A stretch of 7,518 nt of DNA from Catenibacterium mitsuoka_A (GTDB lineage: Bacteria; Bacillota_I; Bacilli_A; Erysipelotrichales; Coprobacillaceae). The stretch is taken from NCBI RefSeq assembly GCF_964259225.1, contig NZ_CAXVKN010000089.1; one strand, written 5' to 3'. The position numbers were made by a program, and so were the translations under genes. Positions 6,415 through 7,518 of this stretch are shown here, one piece after another. The notes under the pieces were generated by a model. That model was given only the letters and a program-made list of their open reading frames with translations, had not been told where the DNA came from and searched no databases. Numbering within the stretch: the first letter of the stretch is position 1; every line of letters starts with the position of its first letter.

Positions 6415-6435
6415 ACGAGTGGTCTTCAATTAGCG

Positions 6436-6440
6436 GAATA
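6436..6440. repeat. Target-site duplication GAATA, right copy
   Basis: This matches the GAATA at 3816-3820 on the other side of the element. On the minus strand it reads TATTC and supplies part of the Tyr-Ser codons at the repaired junction of the regulator gene. Confidence 0.6.
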
Positions 6441-7476
6441 CTCATTTTATTTTCTTTTTAATGACAATGTCTTGATTAGAACTTGAAATTAATAGTGATA
6501 ATTTATCTAATGGTGTATTAAATAATTGAGTTACAGATATAAATTTAATGCCATATAATTGAGGATCAAATGATCCCATTGTACATAAAATATTATACGA
6601 TTTTCTCAATTCATTAATTTTAAACAATAATTCTTTATGATTATTCATTGATAATGGAACAATATCAATATCTTGTAATTCTAATGAATCTTCTAGGTAT
6701 TTTTTTATTTGTATAGCACCACCTTCGCCATTCATACATAAAGTGATAATAACATTTTTCTTTTTTTGTCGATGATAGTTTTCAACAATTGATGGAAAAT
6801 AATGTTGATAACTTTGTTCTAATTCAGACATAATATCATCTAAATCATCATTGCTGCTCATCTTTTTTACGGTTTCTAAAGCAATCATTGTGGAAGGTGC
6901 AGCAATAAAGCGGATATCTATACCTGTTTCTTTAGAAATCAATTTACCCATAATTTTTACAGAACCCATGTCATAGATAAGTAATACACCTTTACCTCTA
7001 TTAATTTTTTCAATCAATGATTTCATTTCTTCATAAGCCATTTGCATTTTCTTTTCTAATAAAAGATCATATGAATAAACACTATCACTATTTGACATTT
7101 GTTTAACAACACCAGTAAGCGAACTTGCTACATTTTTTCCATGCATAGCAATTAACAATACAGGTTTATTTTCGCTTTCTGTTAATTGATTCAAAAGTAA
7201 AATCAAAACAATAGTTATTGCTTCATCTAACGGTATATCTATTTTATATTTCTTTTCTAAATGTTCTATTAATTTTAAACTTAGTATATATTCTTCTTGA
7301 TATTTATTTACTATTTGATTTAAATCAAAATTAATTTGTTCATTTTGCTTATTATTTATTATTTTTGTTAAATGAAGAGATAAAACAATAAAGACTTCTT
7401 GCGGGAAAACTCGTTTTAATTTTTGTGATGAACTATCTAAGAATTTGAATACCCACAAACCACAGGTTAGTGAAAA
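6436..7476 (-). pseudogene. LevR-type PTS-regulated activator, 5' fragment (PRD1-EIIA-EIIB)
   Basis: This is the N-terminal side of the interrupted regulator; residue numbers here count from the TTG at 7458. A PRD occupies about 1-95, with H29 in LSLHL. A mannose-type EIIA domain follows (about 98-225), with PVLLIAMHGKNVASSL holding the phospho-acceptor H106. A galactitol-type EIIB-like domain (about 234-325) holds C241 in ITLCMNGEGG. The order PRD-EIIA-EIIB-PRD is diagnostic of LevR/ManR regulators, which also carry an N-terminal helix-turn-helix and sigma-54-type ATPase; those would lie beyond the window. The frame stops at TGA (6442-6444), just before the IS. The TTG at 7458 has no ribosome binding site and is unlikely to be a real start, and an in-frame TAA lies at 7477-7479. 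Both ends are thus broken. This gene controlled the adjacent operon by inference from position. Confidence 0.85.
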
Positions 7477-7518
7477 TTAAATTTCATAAGCACCGATTAA
7501 ACGGCGTTCATGAAGCTG
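7477..7518 (-). other. Right-edge stretch, coding-like but interrupted; possible second break
   Basis: Read on the minus strand in the regulator's frame this gives QLHERRLIGAYEI and then TAA (7477-7479). It looks coding but is clearly richer in G+C than the regulator DNA beside it. It may be the regulator's own sequence carrying a nonsense mutation, or the end of a different gene or element joined here. Too little is visible to decide. Confidence 0.3.

Larger units (their letters stand above)
3821..6435 (+). mobile_element. IS21-family insertion sequence (istA + istB), about 2.6 kb
   Basis: This complete-looking IS21-family element has istA and istB overlapping by 8 bp, related multiple terminal repeats and an internal terminator. 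It is flanked by the direct repeat GAATA (3816-3820 and 6436-6440), within the 4-8 bp usual for this family; a looser 7-bp version, GAATA(T/C)T, has one mismatch. The terminal inverted repeat is clearest inside the tips: CCACTC-N2-TACGGTA...AAGTCCA at 3837-3862, with the reverse complement at 6398-6423. The outermost 13-16 bp do not match each other, so the exact tips could be a few bases further in; 3829-6428 would give TG...CA ends. It sits antisense inside a LevR-type gene. Both proteins keep their catalytic residues, so it may still be mobile. Confidence 0.9.

Noticed and set aside
3821..6435. The ATPase plus integrase pair as part of a new defence or CRISPR-associated transposition system
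   Set aside because: Gene order, lengths, catalytic motifs, overlap and end repeats are those of a plain IS21 element, with no cargo genes, CRISPR repeats or effector genes inside or beside it.

Overview
The window is A/T-rich DNA that looks like a low-GC Gram-positive bacterium (Bacillota). Strong AGGAGG ribosome binding sites, GTG and TTG starts and a cellobiose-type PTS operon fit this. Gut Erysipelotrichia/Coprobacillus-like relatives are my guess, but the sequence alone does not fix the species.

Left third (73-3145, minus strand): a compact beta-glucoside uptake operon, read EIIB -> EIIC -> GH1 6-phospho-beta-glucosidase. The three genes abut with 0-1 nt between them, and each has its own ribosome binding site. 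EIIB and EIIC import and phosphorylate a cellobiose-like disaccharide, and the GH1 enzyme splits the phosphorylated product in the cytoplasm. No EIIA subunit is encoded here.

Control region (3146-3469): a good sigma-A-type promoter (TTGAAT-17-TATACT on the minus strand), a TGATCGATCA palindrome downstream of it, four copies of AGTGTATAAA upstream, and a terminator closing the gene before the operon.

Right half: a LevR-type PTS-controlled transcriptional activator gene, also on the minus strand, lies just upstream of the operon. It is split in two by an IS21-family insertion sequence (about 3821-6435, plus strand) carrying istA and istB. The 5' fragment (to about 7476) encodes PRD1, a mannose-type EIIA and a galactitol-type EIIB-like domain. 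The 3' fragment (3470-3820) encodes PRD2. The element is flanked by a 5-bp direct repeat, GAATA. Removing the element plus one repeat, and correcting one extra A in an A-run, rejoins the two fragments into one open frame. The regulator is therefore a pseudogene, and the sugar operon has probably lost PTS-linked control.

The element itself is well preserved: intact DDE transposase and AAA+ helper, 22-bp-period terminal repeats, an internal terminator, and a long hairpin that buries the istA ribosome binding site. The last 40 bases of the window look compositionally different and contain an in-frame stop, so a second break may lie at the right edge. I see no CRISPR array, tRNA, rRNA or clearly new defence system.
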